A stretch of 64,000 bases of DNA from Datisca glomerata (Eukaryota > Streptophyta > Magnoliopsida > Cucurbitales > Datiscaceae), in assembly GCA_003255025.1 (NCBI GenBank), contig QANY01000156.1, forward strand, positions 700,639 to 764,638, read 5' to 3'. Shown here one piece after another: positions 53,888 to 64,000 of this stretch (position 1 is the stretch's first letter; every line of letters begins with the position of its first letter). The position numbers and the translations under genes were made by a program. Below the pieces are notes generated by a model. It was not told the origin of the DNA, ran no database searches, and saw only the letters and a program-made list of their open reading frames with translations.

Positions 53888-55684
53888 TGTTGGATCGGGT
53901 TTTAAAATTTGAGGAAAAATAATGAACCACGAACGGTTCGTGGGTGATAAAAAAATTCAGCCCAACTATTTAATCATATTGAATATAAAATGTTTTATGA
54001 TCATGAATATTTAGATTGACATATTTAGAAGATGTGAAAATAATATTATACGTTTCTTGTATCAGAGAAAGTCTGACTTGGTGGAATATTATTGTTTATC
54101 TTGTGTTCTTCATTCTTCATAGAACTTAAATCAATCTTCACACCAATAACCACTCATAGGATTCAAAAGTATATCCCAATAGGATTTCATCAGAAATTAA
54201 GTGTGGGCTCTCAAAACAACAGAAGGAAAAAAAATTTATCTTCTTCCCTCAGATTTCGGCGGCAAGGGGGAGGGGGAGAGAGAAACTATTTTCTTTGTTC
54301 TGTGTAATCACACATCATGATCAGGGTTATGTCAACACACTTAGAGAGGTAACCCTAATGTCGTCCATTATTTAAAGATTATGAAATTTACACATATACT
54401 CACATACCTGTAAATTGCCAAAATTCTCCTCCTTTTATTGTAATTGTCAAAATTTTACATCTCTCTAGAGCCTATATTGTGTCTAAGTTCATCAATCTAA
54501 ATTGATAAATTTAATTGATTCACATCAATTAATTAAATTTTTTTATTTACTAATTATCTAATAATTAGAAAATAATAATTAAATAACTTGAACATTAATT
54601 TTTGCTCTTCACTACTTTAGAGATGATGCCCAACACATATGGGTTCAGAAAGTATACATTGGCCCAAAACACGTTTTTGGACCAACTGGTGTGTTTGTCA
54701 TTAATGTTTTTATGAGCTACTCCTAAGACCCAATTGACCCACATGACATCGTACGACTCCACAAGAGGTCCGTTGTCGAAACAACTCTCGATTCATGCGT
54801 GCTACATTTTTTGTTGGTGCAAATAAACACTTTTTATTTAACGGTCCACATAATATTTTGCTATGTTAACCTTTATGAATATATTTAAAAAGAAATGGAT
54901 GTAAAATTACCATTGTACCCATCTAGTTATCATTTTCTTAATTTCTTTATTGACTGTAGATAAGAAAGGCATAACAATGTATTATGCCGCACAGTTCACC
55001 ATGTCTTATTCAATGATCTATTTCATTGAGTACCTGGCCAGGTTTAGTTATTCACACACCCAACAATAAATCATAAGATGATATTGTTGCATTTAAAATC
55101 TCGCCATGAATTTCATATATGTGAATGACGTAACTCCAACATAATCGAATCACGATCCCAACAATCGATTATCTGGAAATTCGAACTCACTCCTTTGGCT
55201 GCAAGTAACGAAGTCAGATTTTGTATTCACTTCAGGATTGAGGTAAACATTAAAAATATTCAAAAACTGTAAACAAATAGATTTAGAGCTAGATAATGAC
55301 TTTACTCCAAACTAATTTGTTACTAGTCTATTCAACATGTTCCATAACATGTCTAGGTCAACCGTTAGAGTCTCCACTTTCATGCTCCAAGATCGGCATC
55401 CTACGGTTCAACATAACAATCGTTATCAGACTCGACTGCCCAGTTGATCCTAAGACTACGACTAACATCCCAAACTATTTCAGAAGAGTTTATCTGTAAC
55501 ACTCGTCAGTCTTTATTCTTCTTACGTTGACAATAGTTCCAAGACTTGGTTAAATTATAAACACACTTTGATTAATAGAATAACTTTCATTCATTCATCA
55601 ACTTCAGTAACACAAAATGTCTAAGAAATAACTAAATACTCATAAATAGTTATTACATCTTACTCTATGAATATAATTCTAACA
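53888..55684 (-). mobile_element. 5' LTR of the copia at 48-54 kb, about 1.8 kb
   Basis: On the minus strand it starts TGTTAGAATTA and ends GATCCAACA before the primer site; the termini form the inverted repeat TGTTRG/CCAACA. The first 800 bp match the 3' LTR at 48,361; the last 920 bp match 1-1,024 of the window instead. Either this is one long LTR with a diverged partner, or it is a recombinant of two LTR types. A poly-T run and ttggtgcaaataaac mark the seam near 54,806-54,890. Confidence 0.75.
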
Positions 55685-56349
55685 TGATCAACCCCAACAT
55701 TAGGGAAGTGAACAAAAGTATAATGAAACTTCACTAAGCAAGTATCATTTGTGAGAAATATATCTAACTTCAACATGAGATGAGGATGCTCATCTCTTTT
55801 GTTCCACCATGTTAGAAAACAGCAAGTCATTCACGACTAAAGTAACTAAAAACTATTCAAAGTCAATCATGCCATGAGACCACCGAGTGTTACCACCAAG
55901 CTTCTCAACAGAACATCTAACAACATTAAAATACCCCAACAGAATCCATGGCGTGTTAGTCATACCAGCAGTAAACCTCCTAAGCTCCTCCGATAAAGAT
56001 TGCCTTTCCAACACCGTGTTCAAAACATGCACAGTAGTCATAACAAAATATATCCCTTAAAACAAATATTACAATGAATCACCTAACTTTAGAAACTCAA
56101 GAAGGAGAAGTTAACAACCAAATGGTCTGAAAAAACCTAAATTCTACCACCACCTGAATTGACGTAGTTGTTAAAGTAAGACCAATCATGCAACATACGG
56201 TTCTGAATAACAAGAAACGTAGACTCCTTAACTCTAGTTTCCATCAAACAAAAAATATTTAGATTATTTACCTAACAAAACCTTGTAGTTTTGGACTGCT
56301 TAAGAGGACTATTAAGACCTCTTATGTTCCGAATAACAAACTTCACCAT
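55685..56349 (-). pseudogene. LINE ORF2 endonuclease
   Basis: Minus strand, ATG at 56,349: MVKFVIRNIRGLNSPLKQ (Asn of NxRGLN), then CLMETRVKEST (catalytic Glu), WSYFNNYVNSGGGRI, VHVLNTVLERQSLSEELRRF, TPWILLGYFNVVRCSVEKLG and NTRWSHGMIDFE. GDFN, a catalytic motif of the AP-like endonuclease, is GYFN here. Stops at several places. It breaks at 55,684, where the copia LTR starts. This domain nicks the target DNA in LINE retrotransposition. Confidence 0.85.
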
Positions 56350-58325
56350 TAGAAATAAGGGAATAGGGAAATTTCCCCCAATCACACCCGAGACTACAAC
56401 ATAATTAACATTCTTCCTACAATTAGGTCTTCCTCTTTTTTCACCAAAGGAACATTAATACCCTTAACACAAGGTATAAGAGCGATATAACCAGCATTAG
56501 ACCTCGAAGTGTCTTACAGCCGATTAACATCCACATTGGCAGCCATTTGATCCACTTTATCAACCACACAAGGCACAATATTGGACTGAGCCTCTTTAAG
56601 TTGAACAAATAGCGATAAGGAGAGGAACCTCGTCAGTCAAACCATTAACGTTAAGAATTACAGACTTTTCATAAACCATAGGATACTCATTATGCACAAA
56701 CTCCGTAGAAACATGATACTCAACTTCATCAAGACATAATTTATTACCAGTACCAGAGTGATTATCTTTTTTCCAACTGTAACAATGACCTCTCTAGACT
56801 CAGTAGAGACTGAGAGGTCATCAGATTGCCCAATAATTGAGAGTGAGAATCAAGAGCCCGAAAAGACTTAGAATCCATCCTTGTTACAACATTACCATCC
56901 GAAGGACTCACCCCTACAGTGGAACTCAAAAGTTATCTTTCCATTTAACTAATGTCCATTCTTGGATAGTTGGTTTAACCATCTTCAGCAATTGCAGGAA
57001 TAATTGAAAAATCAATTCAAAATATCCCAAAAGAGACACCTTTTAGGGAGCCCTGGATACTCAACACGGATAATAATTTCCTCAATATCTACCACCTTAG
57101 ATTCACTTTCAATTCATGGATAAACTCAGCAAATTCATCAATTTCAATACATATTCGAGCAAATGAGAGTCTAGAGAAATTCTTAGTCAACGCATCAGCA
57201 TAAAAAGGCATGCCTATGGTGCCGTCAATTCTACAAAGACACTCATGCAACAACAATTCCATAGGAATGTTCCACAACTTCACCTAAATAGTGATACTCT
57301 TCAAAGACTCCTTAGACAAGTTAAGGTTAGGTCTCCAAGGTTTAAGGAATAGATATTTGCCTATAATATTCCAAGGGCTATAAATTAAAAACTAGTCACA
57401 AGTTCTCTTTAGAGTCAAATCTAAAAAGAAAAATCCAGCTTTAGTAGATTCCATATCCACAAGGCCTCGTTTAGACCAGAGTTTAAGAGCAATTTGTTTA
57501 ACTAGTTGAACATGAGGTGTTTTTACCAATAAAATAACCAACCTGACTACATAACCTTCATTACCAGATGATTAGACATATTTACTATAATTTGACCCCA
57601 ACCTTATTAGGTTTGCATAACACTTAGGAGTAAGCATTTAATTTTGCCTCTCACATGAGCAACCCAATTTATATTCCCCCGAGCATTTGGAACAACAAGA
57701 AAAGCTATGGTAGGGGACTGTACTTTCTCATTTCCTAAACAAAACTAGCATAAATAGGATTATTCACAATTTCTACAAATTCCATACTTTCAATATTATT
57801 TTTATTGGTCGAAACACCAACCGCAACAAAATTAACACTAGCACACCCTATATTTACAGGAACCAACACCTAAAAAGTAATCTGGTCTACAAACTTAGTA
57901 GGAGAAATACCATTATTCACCTTCATTTACAACTTACTCAAACTCAAAGAAGGATCATAGTCTAAATATAAAATAAAGACTCAATCTGAAGAGCCTTACC
58001 AATAGATTCGGGCGAGGAAACCGTCTGAGCAACAGCCTCCCAATGAGGAAAAATAATAACATAACTTGTCAATGGAAACCTAGAATTACTATTCAAGTTA
58101 GGCAGTACAGAATCCCTCTAACCCTCATCAAAATTGAGAAGCCCTAACTCAAAAATCGATCAAAACCGTTCTAGATCTAAGCGTGGTCGCCCACTTCTTC
58201 TCAAGGCTCAAGAGGAATAAGTCCTACCATAATCATACCAGAGAACCCACGAGAAAAACCTCCCCCGAGTAGCTAGCCTCTTCAATGAAGGTGTTGTCGA
58301 TGAAGGCTCGTTGACGAAGGCGCTC
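56350..58325 (-). pseudogene. LINE ORF1 and 5' UTR
   Basis: Minus strand. The frame 57,283-57,089 reads MKLWNIPMELLLHECLCRID, GTIGMPFYADALTKNFSRLS and FARICIEIDEFAEFIHELKV, the typical DUF4283/zinc-knuckle ORF1 of plant L1 elements (LWxIPxxLxTxxGLxxIAxxxGxPL). Its end and the ORF1-ORF2 gap run to 56,350; the RNA-binding zinc knuckle is not clear. The part 58,325-57,000 is present a second time at 3,365-2,405. Confidence 0.8.
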
Positions 58326-58525
58326 TATTAATATGTTGTTTTATTTTTCTTTTCAAAATCAAAAGAAGAATCTTGATAACTCTACTTAAAAGTACAAAGC
58401 TAGACTACTATCGAAAGGCTTTCAACAAGATCTTGTGTGGACTTCTTTGAAACCTACAATTCAGCGATCAAGGCTTGCACAAGCAAAATCAACTTTACTC
58501 AGCCACTGACCTTAGGCTGAGATAT
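58326..58525 (+). pseudogene. Copia E RT, 5' part of copy 3
   Basis: Collinear with 3,366-3,575: KKNLDNST-type start, FFETYNSAIKACT and WDIQ at 58,512-58,528. It continues at 59,794 after the inserted solo LTR. Confidence 0.78.
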
Positions 58526-58530
58526 ACAAC
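58526..58530. other. Target-site duplication (acaac), left
   Basis: Identical to 59,789-59,793. Removing the LTR and one copy restores the reading ...GATATACAACAACTTGTC..., collinear with 3,565-3,585. Confidence 0.95.
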
Positions 58531-59788
58531 TGTTGGGGGTTATTCCCTCAAAGTATGTGTATTGACATTTTGATATGAAATTTAAAGAGGATTACATTTT
58601 TCTTATAATTGCTCTTTTAAATTATTGCTGAATAATTTATATAAATATCTGAAAATTTTATATTCATTACCAAGATTATGATCTTGTATTAGTACGAGAG
58701 GATTAAGATCATAGATGATGAATAAAATTGTTAGCATTATATTAAAATATTGAATCTTTAATGAATGGTTGCTAGTATGACTTACTAAGCATTATGAATG
58801 CATGTGATCTAGATCGTGATCATTCATGTGGATATATATCTTAGTGAATGTAGTTTATATAATAAGATTATATATGATAGGACCGATCAGAATTAATATC
58901 TTTATGAACGTGTCATTTATCATAAAGATTTAATACACATTAATTCGATGATCATATGCAGATCAGTCTGAATTCTGAGTAGTCATGAACTCCTATGCAT
59001 GTCTACTAGATCTTTTGATTCACTCGTTAAGGTATGTTTGGTAATCAGGCTAGTAACTTTTATTTTGCAGATTTGGTGATGTGGAAGGCTGGGGATATGA
59101 TATTACAAGATTTAAAATCTAAGCTTTCATAATAGATCGTATATTGGTTCCCTTAAGTGTTAATTCTAAAACTGAATGATTATTGAACTCAAATTTATAA
59201 TAAGATTATAAATTACTCATTTGCTAGTGGATTAATGACACTTAAGGATCAATTAGAAGGGAAAATGGTTTTAAGAACCAATAATTGGAGGACAGAACTA
59301 CATGAAATGATTATGTCAGTGGACTACATGAGAATACTCTCTAAATACATTCTATAATCTTTAAGAGTGCACTTTCATATTTATAGTAGAGTAATAATGG
59401 AATTAATAAATAAGATTATTTAATTAAAGAGTTTAATTAATAATATGGTTTATTAGAGTTTAGAATTATAGGTTCATGGTCCCCAAGTCACCTCTATAAT
59501 ACGATGTCTAGGGTGTGAGTATTTTAGGACATGAGAAAAAGACTAACTTGCAAGAAGATGAGAGAATAAGTTGATCAGACTACAAATGTATATGATTCCT
59601 AAATTTGTATGTTGTAGATTTAACTTATAAATATATAATGAATGCTGACTGATTGAAAAAGAGTTTTAAATAAAAAAATTTATTTGGTTATCGTGGCGTT
59701 GCGCAAGTTTTTTTTTATTAAAAGTTTAATTTTTAAAAAGGTATCGCGCTTTCACGCTTTCGCCGTGCACGCGTCGCGACGACCAACA
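58531..59788 (+). mobile_element. Solo LTR of copia family C
   Basis: Starts TGTTGGGGGTT, ends GACCAACA, 1,258 bp, with a perfect 5-bp target duplication (acaac). The terminal inverted repeat is TGTTGG/CCAACA. It matches the LTR at 8,640-9,761 (inverted). The last 130 bp are GC-rich (cgctttcacgctttcgccg). It sits inside copia E RT, so it inserted after E. Confidence 0.95.
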
Positions 59789-59793
59789 ACAAC
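59789..59793. other. Target-site duplication (acaac), right
   Basis: See 58,526-58,530. Confidence 0.95.
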
Positions 59794-60852
59794 AACTTGT
59801 CATAAACAATACCTTTCTTCATGAGGAACTAAACGAGAAAGTCTAAATGTACCAACAAGGGTTTTCGTAACCCCAAATAGCCTCATCATGTTTGTAAGCT
59901 TAAGAAAACACTTTGTGGCATTATGAAAGCTCATAGAGTCTAGTTTGATAAGTTAAAAGATGCACGACTGACATGCTTTCTCCAGCTTAGTCTCAGATAA
60001 CTCTTTATTTGTTCATCACCGTAAAGGCTTCATCACATCAGTTCTCATTTGTGTTTATGACATTCTTGTCAGAGGAAGCAACTCCAGCAACATTCAATAT
60101 GTTATTTCCATGTTACATCACCAATTTAGTCTTAAGATACTTGGCTCAATCAACTATTTTTTGGCTTTTCAAGCAAACAGAACATCATATGGTTTCTTCA
60201 TTACGAAGATCAAGTATGGTTTTGACTTAATTCATAGGGAAAACATGTCTACTCTAAACACAGTTCAAAACCGTGTGTCGTTTATATAAACTTACTTTTC
60301 AAGTAAACCATTCTTCAAGCCTGCTCTTTAAGCCTATTCTCTAGAATTATTGTTGGTCTTTAATATATAATACTATCAGGGCCAATTCAATTTATCTCTT
60401 CTCCAATAATTGATCATCGGAAGGCCGACAAAAGGATCTTAAGGTAGATTAAAGGCACTCTGCCTTTTTCAAGGAGGTAATCTCCTTTCTTGGAAATCTA
60501 ACAAACATAGTGTTATAGCAAAGTCTAGTGCTGAATCTAAGTATCATGAATTGTCTTCAAAAGCTATTGATGATATCTAGGTTCAGTCTTTACTCGATGA
60601 GCTTCATTTTAAAATGGAAAAAATACATGTTCTCTAATGTGACAATCGAAGCTCCAATGCTCTTGCTTGTAATCCAATTTATCACTCATGCAATAAGCAC
60701 ATAAAAGTTGAGATACATTTTTTTTCTGAGAGAAAGGCCTTGTAGAGATTTTAGGGGTTCGTTACATACCCACAAAATCTTTTGTTCATACTTGGTTTTC
60801 CATCCTATGCTTCACGCTCCACGTTAATTCTTCCCCATCTCGGTGGAGGGGG
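59794..60852 (+). pseudogene. Copia E RT-RNase H, 3' part of copy 3
   Basis: Continues from the left part: TIPFFMRN-like block, then the catalytic strand as VYDILVRGSNSSNIQYV (YVDD lost), SMLHHQFSLKILGSINYF and GFFITKIKYGFDLI. The RNase H half has SFLGNLTNIVL-like and ESKYHELSSKA blocks, but ends CDNSA and QLADIF are mostly broken: about 15 bp around the QLADIF site are deleted near 60,770. A purine tract (ggtggaggggg) precedes the LTR. Confidence 0.78.
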
Positions 60853-61285
60853 TGTTAAGTAGTCGTATATCAGTGAACATAACTGTAGTGATAATTCTAC
60901 CTTGATAGATAGTGAACAATCACCTCAACACATATAAGGAAGCACATATCAGCTACTCTTGACAACACTACATCATGATCTTATTAATCCTACATGTAAA
61001 GTTTCTCACGCAATGAAATTAGACACCATGTAGCCAATAATTGGCTTCCTCATCAGCCAATGATTGACCTATCTCATTAGCCAATGATTGATGAATTGAA
61101 AAGATTCTCCCATGAAAAAGAATCATGATTACTATCTTCTCTATCGTATTTATTATTCTTTTGTAACTATTTTTATTTCTTGTGTATCTAAGCTATAAAG
61201 AGCTCTCTTTGTATTATTTCATTCATTCAATTTATTTTTCGTAATATACACAGCCTTAAAGATATTGTTATCTTCTTTCTGAAAT
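60853..61285 (+). mobile_element. 3' LTR of copia E (copy 3)
   Basis: Starts TGTTAAGTAGTCG after the polypurine tract, the best LTR E start in the window. Holds the repeated gccaatgattg units at 61,040-61,090 and a TATA-like ctataaagagc near 61,191. The 3' limit is uncertain, as in copy 2. Confidence 0.65.
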
Positions 61286-61729
61286 TCAACTTGTTTAAAT
61301 AGACGTCACGTAATGTTCAGGGAATAATTGGGTCATATTTTTTTATTTGCTTATGTTATGAAAATTTGTTATTTAATTCGGCAAGCCCATGACTGAAGTC
61401 GATACAAAATTTGTTCCAATCCATCTATAAAGACTTCATACTTGTAGAAAAAAGGAACATATTTCATTGGATATATGGAAAACGAAAATGGTGCAATTGA
61501 ATTTTTAACAGAGCAATCAGTTAAACATGCAGTGGATTGGCATTAAAACTCATCTTTAATGAAGCTTACATGCAGGATTAATAAGATGACTAGACTTGTC
61601 AAATCTGCAACAACTAAGGAATAACATGATTAGACACGTCAGACCGTCAATAAATAATAGTCTCGTCATTCAGGGGGCTTCACTTATTCAAATCGGAGAA
61701 GTAGAAGCCACAAGCACTAACCTTGTCAC
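61286..61729. repeat. Shared flank and repeat F, left part of copy 4
   Basis: 61,286-61,550 matches 32,691-32,945. About 61,585-61,729 is F (caactaaggaataacatgatt...cacaagcactaaccttgtcac). About 650 bp of the flank/F seen in copy 2 (32,950-33,600) are missing. The frame 61,596-61,778 is a chance frame. Confidence 0.6.
61725..61729. other. Target-site duplication (gtcac), left
   Basis: Identical to 62,922-62,926; the unoccupied F copies have one (ccttgtcacatatg at 33,733; similar at 19,115). Confidence 0.9.
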
Positions 61730-61938
61730 TATTAACAGTTTACTAGCTTTACTAAGCTACTTTCCTTTTATAGTTTAACTAGTTTCCTTTTATAGTTGTA
61801 ATTAATCAGTTTACGTAAAGTAGTTAGTTTAGTTACTCTAACTAATCTATTAACAGTTGTATTGTTTATTCAGTTGAGTCAATGGGAATGCAACTTTATT
61901 TTGTTCGCGTGTTCTCTCTTTTTCTTGCAACTTTATGA
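61730..61938 (+). mobile_element. 5' LTR of an internally deleted small copia
   Basis: tattaacagttt... about 208 bp, collinear with 62,714-62,921 apart from a small internal duplication (actagtttccttttatagtt near 61,775-61,795). Its last 40 bp and the primer site are missing, since the deletion starts inside the LTR end. Confidence 0.85.
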
Positions 61939-62713
61939 TTTATTCATCAAGTCTGGTATGCATATGCCAAACCTTGTTCTTCTCTCATTTTTTCTAAGTC
62001 TGATTTGTCTCAGTCCAGACCCTCTGTTTTAAATGATATCACAACTTATAGACTGTTGGTGGGCGCATTTCAATGTCACTTTTACTCATCCTGACATTAG
62101 CTATGTTGTTAACCGTGCGTGTCAATACATGCATAATTCTATTGATTGTCCTTTTTGTTGTTATTAAACGTATCTTGAAATACTTGAAGGGAACTATAGA
62201 TGTCGGCATTGTGTTTAGACCTGGATTATTAAACTTGATAGCTTATTGTGATGCAGATTAGGCTGGTGACCCTATGGATAGGTGTTCAACCACTTGTTAT
62301 GTTGTTTTTAGGCTTTAATGTCATTTCTTGGTCTGTTAAAAAGCAACCCGTTGTGGCACGTTCTTCTACCGAGGATGAGTATCGTGCAATGGCTCATATG
62401 ACGGTTGAGCTATCTTGGTTAAGGCAATTGTTATGTGAGTTGTCCATCTCTTTGTCTGATGCTTTTGTAATATCGTGTGACAATGTTTCAGCATTATCCT
62501 TAGCCTCGAATCCTGTCTTTCATATGCGTACCAAGAACGGCGAGATTGATTATTATTTATTCAAAAACGTGTTACTAGAAAGGATTTGGCTGTCAAGATT
62601 GTATGCTCCCAGGATCAAATTGCTGATATATTTACTAAGGCCTTGTTTACTGTTTGATTTGTGTTTTTCAGGGATAAACTATTGGGCTCTCTACCCAACA
62701 GTTTGAGGGGCAG
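61939..62713 (+). pseudogene. RT end and RNase H of the small copia
   Basis: Reads YRLLVGAFQ-type block (62,046-62,080), then ISYVVNRACQYMHNS-like, VVIKRILKYLKGTIDVGIVF and AYCDAD, which form the copia RT end (62,073-62,261). RNase H follows: GFNVISWSVKKQPVVARSST, EDEYRAMAHMTVELSWLRQL (Glu in EDEY, normally EAEY), ISCDNVSALSLASNPVF (Asp kept) and HMRTKNGEIDY (normally HARTKHIEIDY). The end, IADIFTKAL, is shifted (62,623-62,640 reads QIADIFTKAL in another frame). A single frame break lies near 62,262 (a stop at AD*AG). Gag, protease, integrase and most of RT are deleted. Best preserved copia coding sequence in the window. Confidence 0.88.
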
Positions 62714-62921
62714 TATTAACAGTTAACTAGCTTTACTAAGCTAGTTTCCTTTTATAGTTGTGTAATTAATCAGTTTACATAAAGTAGTTACTTAAGTTAC
62801 TCTTAATAGTTGTATTGTTCATTCAGTTGAGTAAATGAGAATGCAACTTTATTTTGTTGGTGTGTTCTTTCTCTTCTTGCTTCTTCTTCCCCATCATTCA
62901 CTATAATTTAGGGTTTTTTCA
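62714..62921 (+). mobile_element. 3' LTR of the small copia
   Basis: 208 bp, tattaacag...tttttca, after the purine-rich tgaggggcag. Followed by the target duplication gtcac. The LTR start is TA, not TG, in both copies. Confidence 0.92.
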
Positions 62922-62926
62922 GTCAC
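62922..62926. other. Target-site duplication (gtcac), right
   Basis: Followed by ataggcaaatgtcacttagcc, the continuation of repeat F. Confidence 0.9.
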
Positions 62927-63206
62927 ATAGGCAAATGTCACTTAGCCTTGCTCTAAAAGGAACTCTACAAATCATCATACCATGACTTTAAATTTGTCCC
63001 TCATCCTCCATACTGATCCTTTTAGCTATAAAGAAAAAATGGCCAGCGTTTAAATGCTGTCATTGCGCCAGATTAATGGTATTATAGTGGTCAATGGCAC
63101 AACCCAATAGTAATCGCATTCCTCTTCTAAAGATGAAATATTACATTCAAATCTCCTATCACCAATTAGAAAAATCGGTGTACCGTATATATATATATAT
63201 ATATTA
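62927..63206. repeat. Repeat F, right part of copy 4, ending in (TA)n
   Basis: Collinear with 33,740-34,026 (gcctttctctaaaaggaactc...cctatcaccaat), then (TA)n at 63,186-63,204. No gene. Confidence 0.65.
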
Positions 63207-64000
63207 ATTTTAATTAAGTCGCTATATATGCAATTGCAATTGGTGGGCCTAAATTCATTTGCTACTCAAAGCTTTGGCATATTGGCTTATTCGGTATATT
63301 ACGAGTCTCATCAAAATTTACCAGCCGGCAAGGTTGGTAGAATAGACATATTGGTGAAGAAGTTGCAACGGTAGGCCACCAGATTGGTCTTTAATTGATA
63401 CTTGAAAAGAATAGTTTCTATTGGATTACTATCTATGGAAATGAATACTCTCAGAGATTAGATGGATAAGAGAGTTTTTTTGAAAGATTTGAATTGTTAA
63501 TTTTCTTTTCAACGGTGACGATCAACTTAGGATTAAAGAATATTTTTATTAAAAGCTTTTTATTTTGAACTAACTAAAATTCAAATCTACTATATCTATA
63601 TAATCATTGAAAATAGATTATAAAGTAATTAGTTCACTTAATTATTCAATATTTGAAGTAGTGATTTCTCTTTTAAGGTATAACGACTACAGTGAACAAA
63701 TAGTTCTTTCTTAATTCTGACAATCATTTAATCTACGTCGTTCACTTATATAAACAACCACATCTATATTAGACATGTGATTACTCAAAAATTGATGAGT
63801 AGGTAAACTAATTGACTGAAAAGAGAAGTTATTCCCCATCTACACAAGGTGTCCAAATACCTACCTGACATCGAATTTCCATCCTTCGTCCAATATTAAC
63901 AAATAAAATCAATCCCCGATAACGACGTCAAAAATTTGTTGTGAATTTTCTATAGTGCAAGTGTTGATATCGTTGTCAAGTAATAAATTTTTATAAAAAT
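63207..64000. other. No recognisable feature
   Basis: AT-rich. No reading frame, repeat or match to the other parts of the window was found. Confidence 0.5.

Noticed and set aside
1..64000. Integrated DNA virus (pararetrovirus) or a bacterial/plasmid segment
   Set aside because: RT parts are all of copia, gypsy or L1 type with integrase, endonuclease or LTR context; no movement or coat protein motifs, no operon-like dense genes.

Overview
This window reads as nuclear DNA from a flowering plant, most likely a dicot. It is AT-rich and has no operon-like gene packing. It is filled with Ty1-copia and Ty3-gypsy LTR retrotransposons, an L1-type LINE and a CACTA terminus. The few host-gene pieces are plant-like: a NAC domain, a p23 co-chaperone with introns, and a proline-rich wall-type protein. 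I find no intact protein-coding gene, no tRNA or rRNA gene and no CRISPR array. Almost every coding stretch is a decayed transposon ORF with stops and frameshifts. The window looks like an old, nested transposon cluster.

Layout. 1-2.4 kb: tail of a copia LTR, its leader and a truncated RT. 2.4-4.6 kb: LINE 5' part (minus) joined to a second copia remnant (called E here). 4.6-6.8 kb: a repeat of unknown type (F) split by a solo gypsy LTR (family D). 7.0-8.6 kb: LTR, primer site and gag start of another gypsy-like element (G). 8.6-13.9 kb: a decayed copia (C) on the minus strand with its 3' LTR. 14.0-17.7 kb: two 60-bp tandem arrays, strong hairpins and a second G LTR. 17.7-19.7 kb: CACTA 3' termini and F pieces. 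19.7-28.15 kb: a Tat/Ogre-type gypsy element (D2) with ORF1, RNase H, integrase, a 3' satellite and 3' LTR, but with gag, protease and RT deleted. 28.15-31.4 kb: a mosaic of a NAC gene start, an inverted D fragment and the 3' end of a proline-rich protein gene. 31.4-34.0 kb: gypsy scrap, copia E, its LTR and F again. 34.5-36.4 kb: an intron-containing p23 (HSP90 co-chaperone) pseudogene. 36.45-45.7 kb: a second Tat/Ogre element (D1) with 5' LTR, ORF1, gag, protease, G-patch, an intron and the first part of RT. 45.7-58.3 kb: a minus-strand LINE interrupted by a minus-strand copia with long LTRs. 58.3-63.2 kb: copia E carrying a solo LTR of family C with perfect target duplications, then LTR E, then F carrying a small internally deleted copia with its own target duplications. 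63.2-64 kb: no recognisable feature.

How the parts relate. D1 and D2 belong to one family and are reciprocally deleted: D1 keeps gag-protease, D2 keeps RNase H-integrase. The unit [copia E - LTR E - flank - F] occurs three times and, in two of these, abuts the same LINE 5' end. F occurs at four places, and each F copy carries a different later insertion, so the other copies serve as empty-site references. This gives a relative order of events without any external data.

Limits. Homology calls come from reading translated motifs and comparing segments within the window by eye. No database search was run, so family names are lineage-level. LTR boundaries are exact only where terminal dinucleotides, primer site, polypurine tract or target duplications agree.
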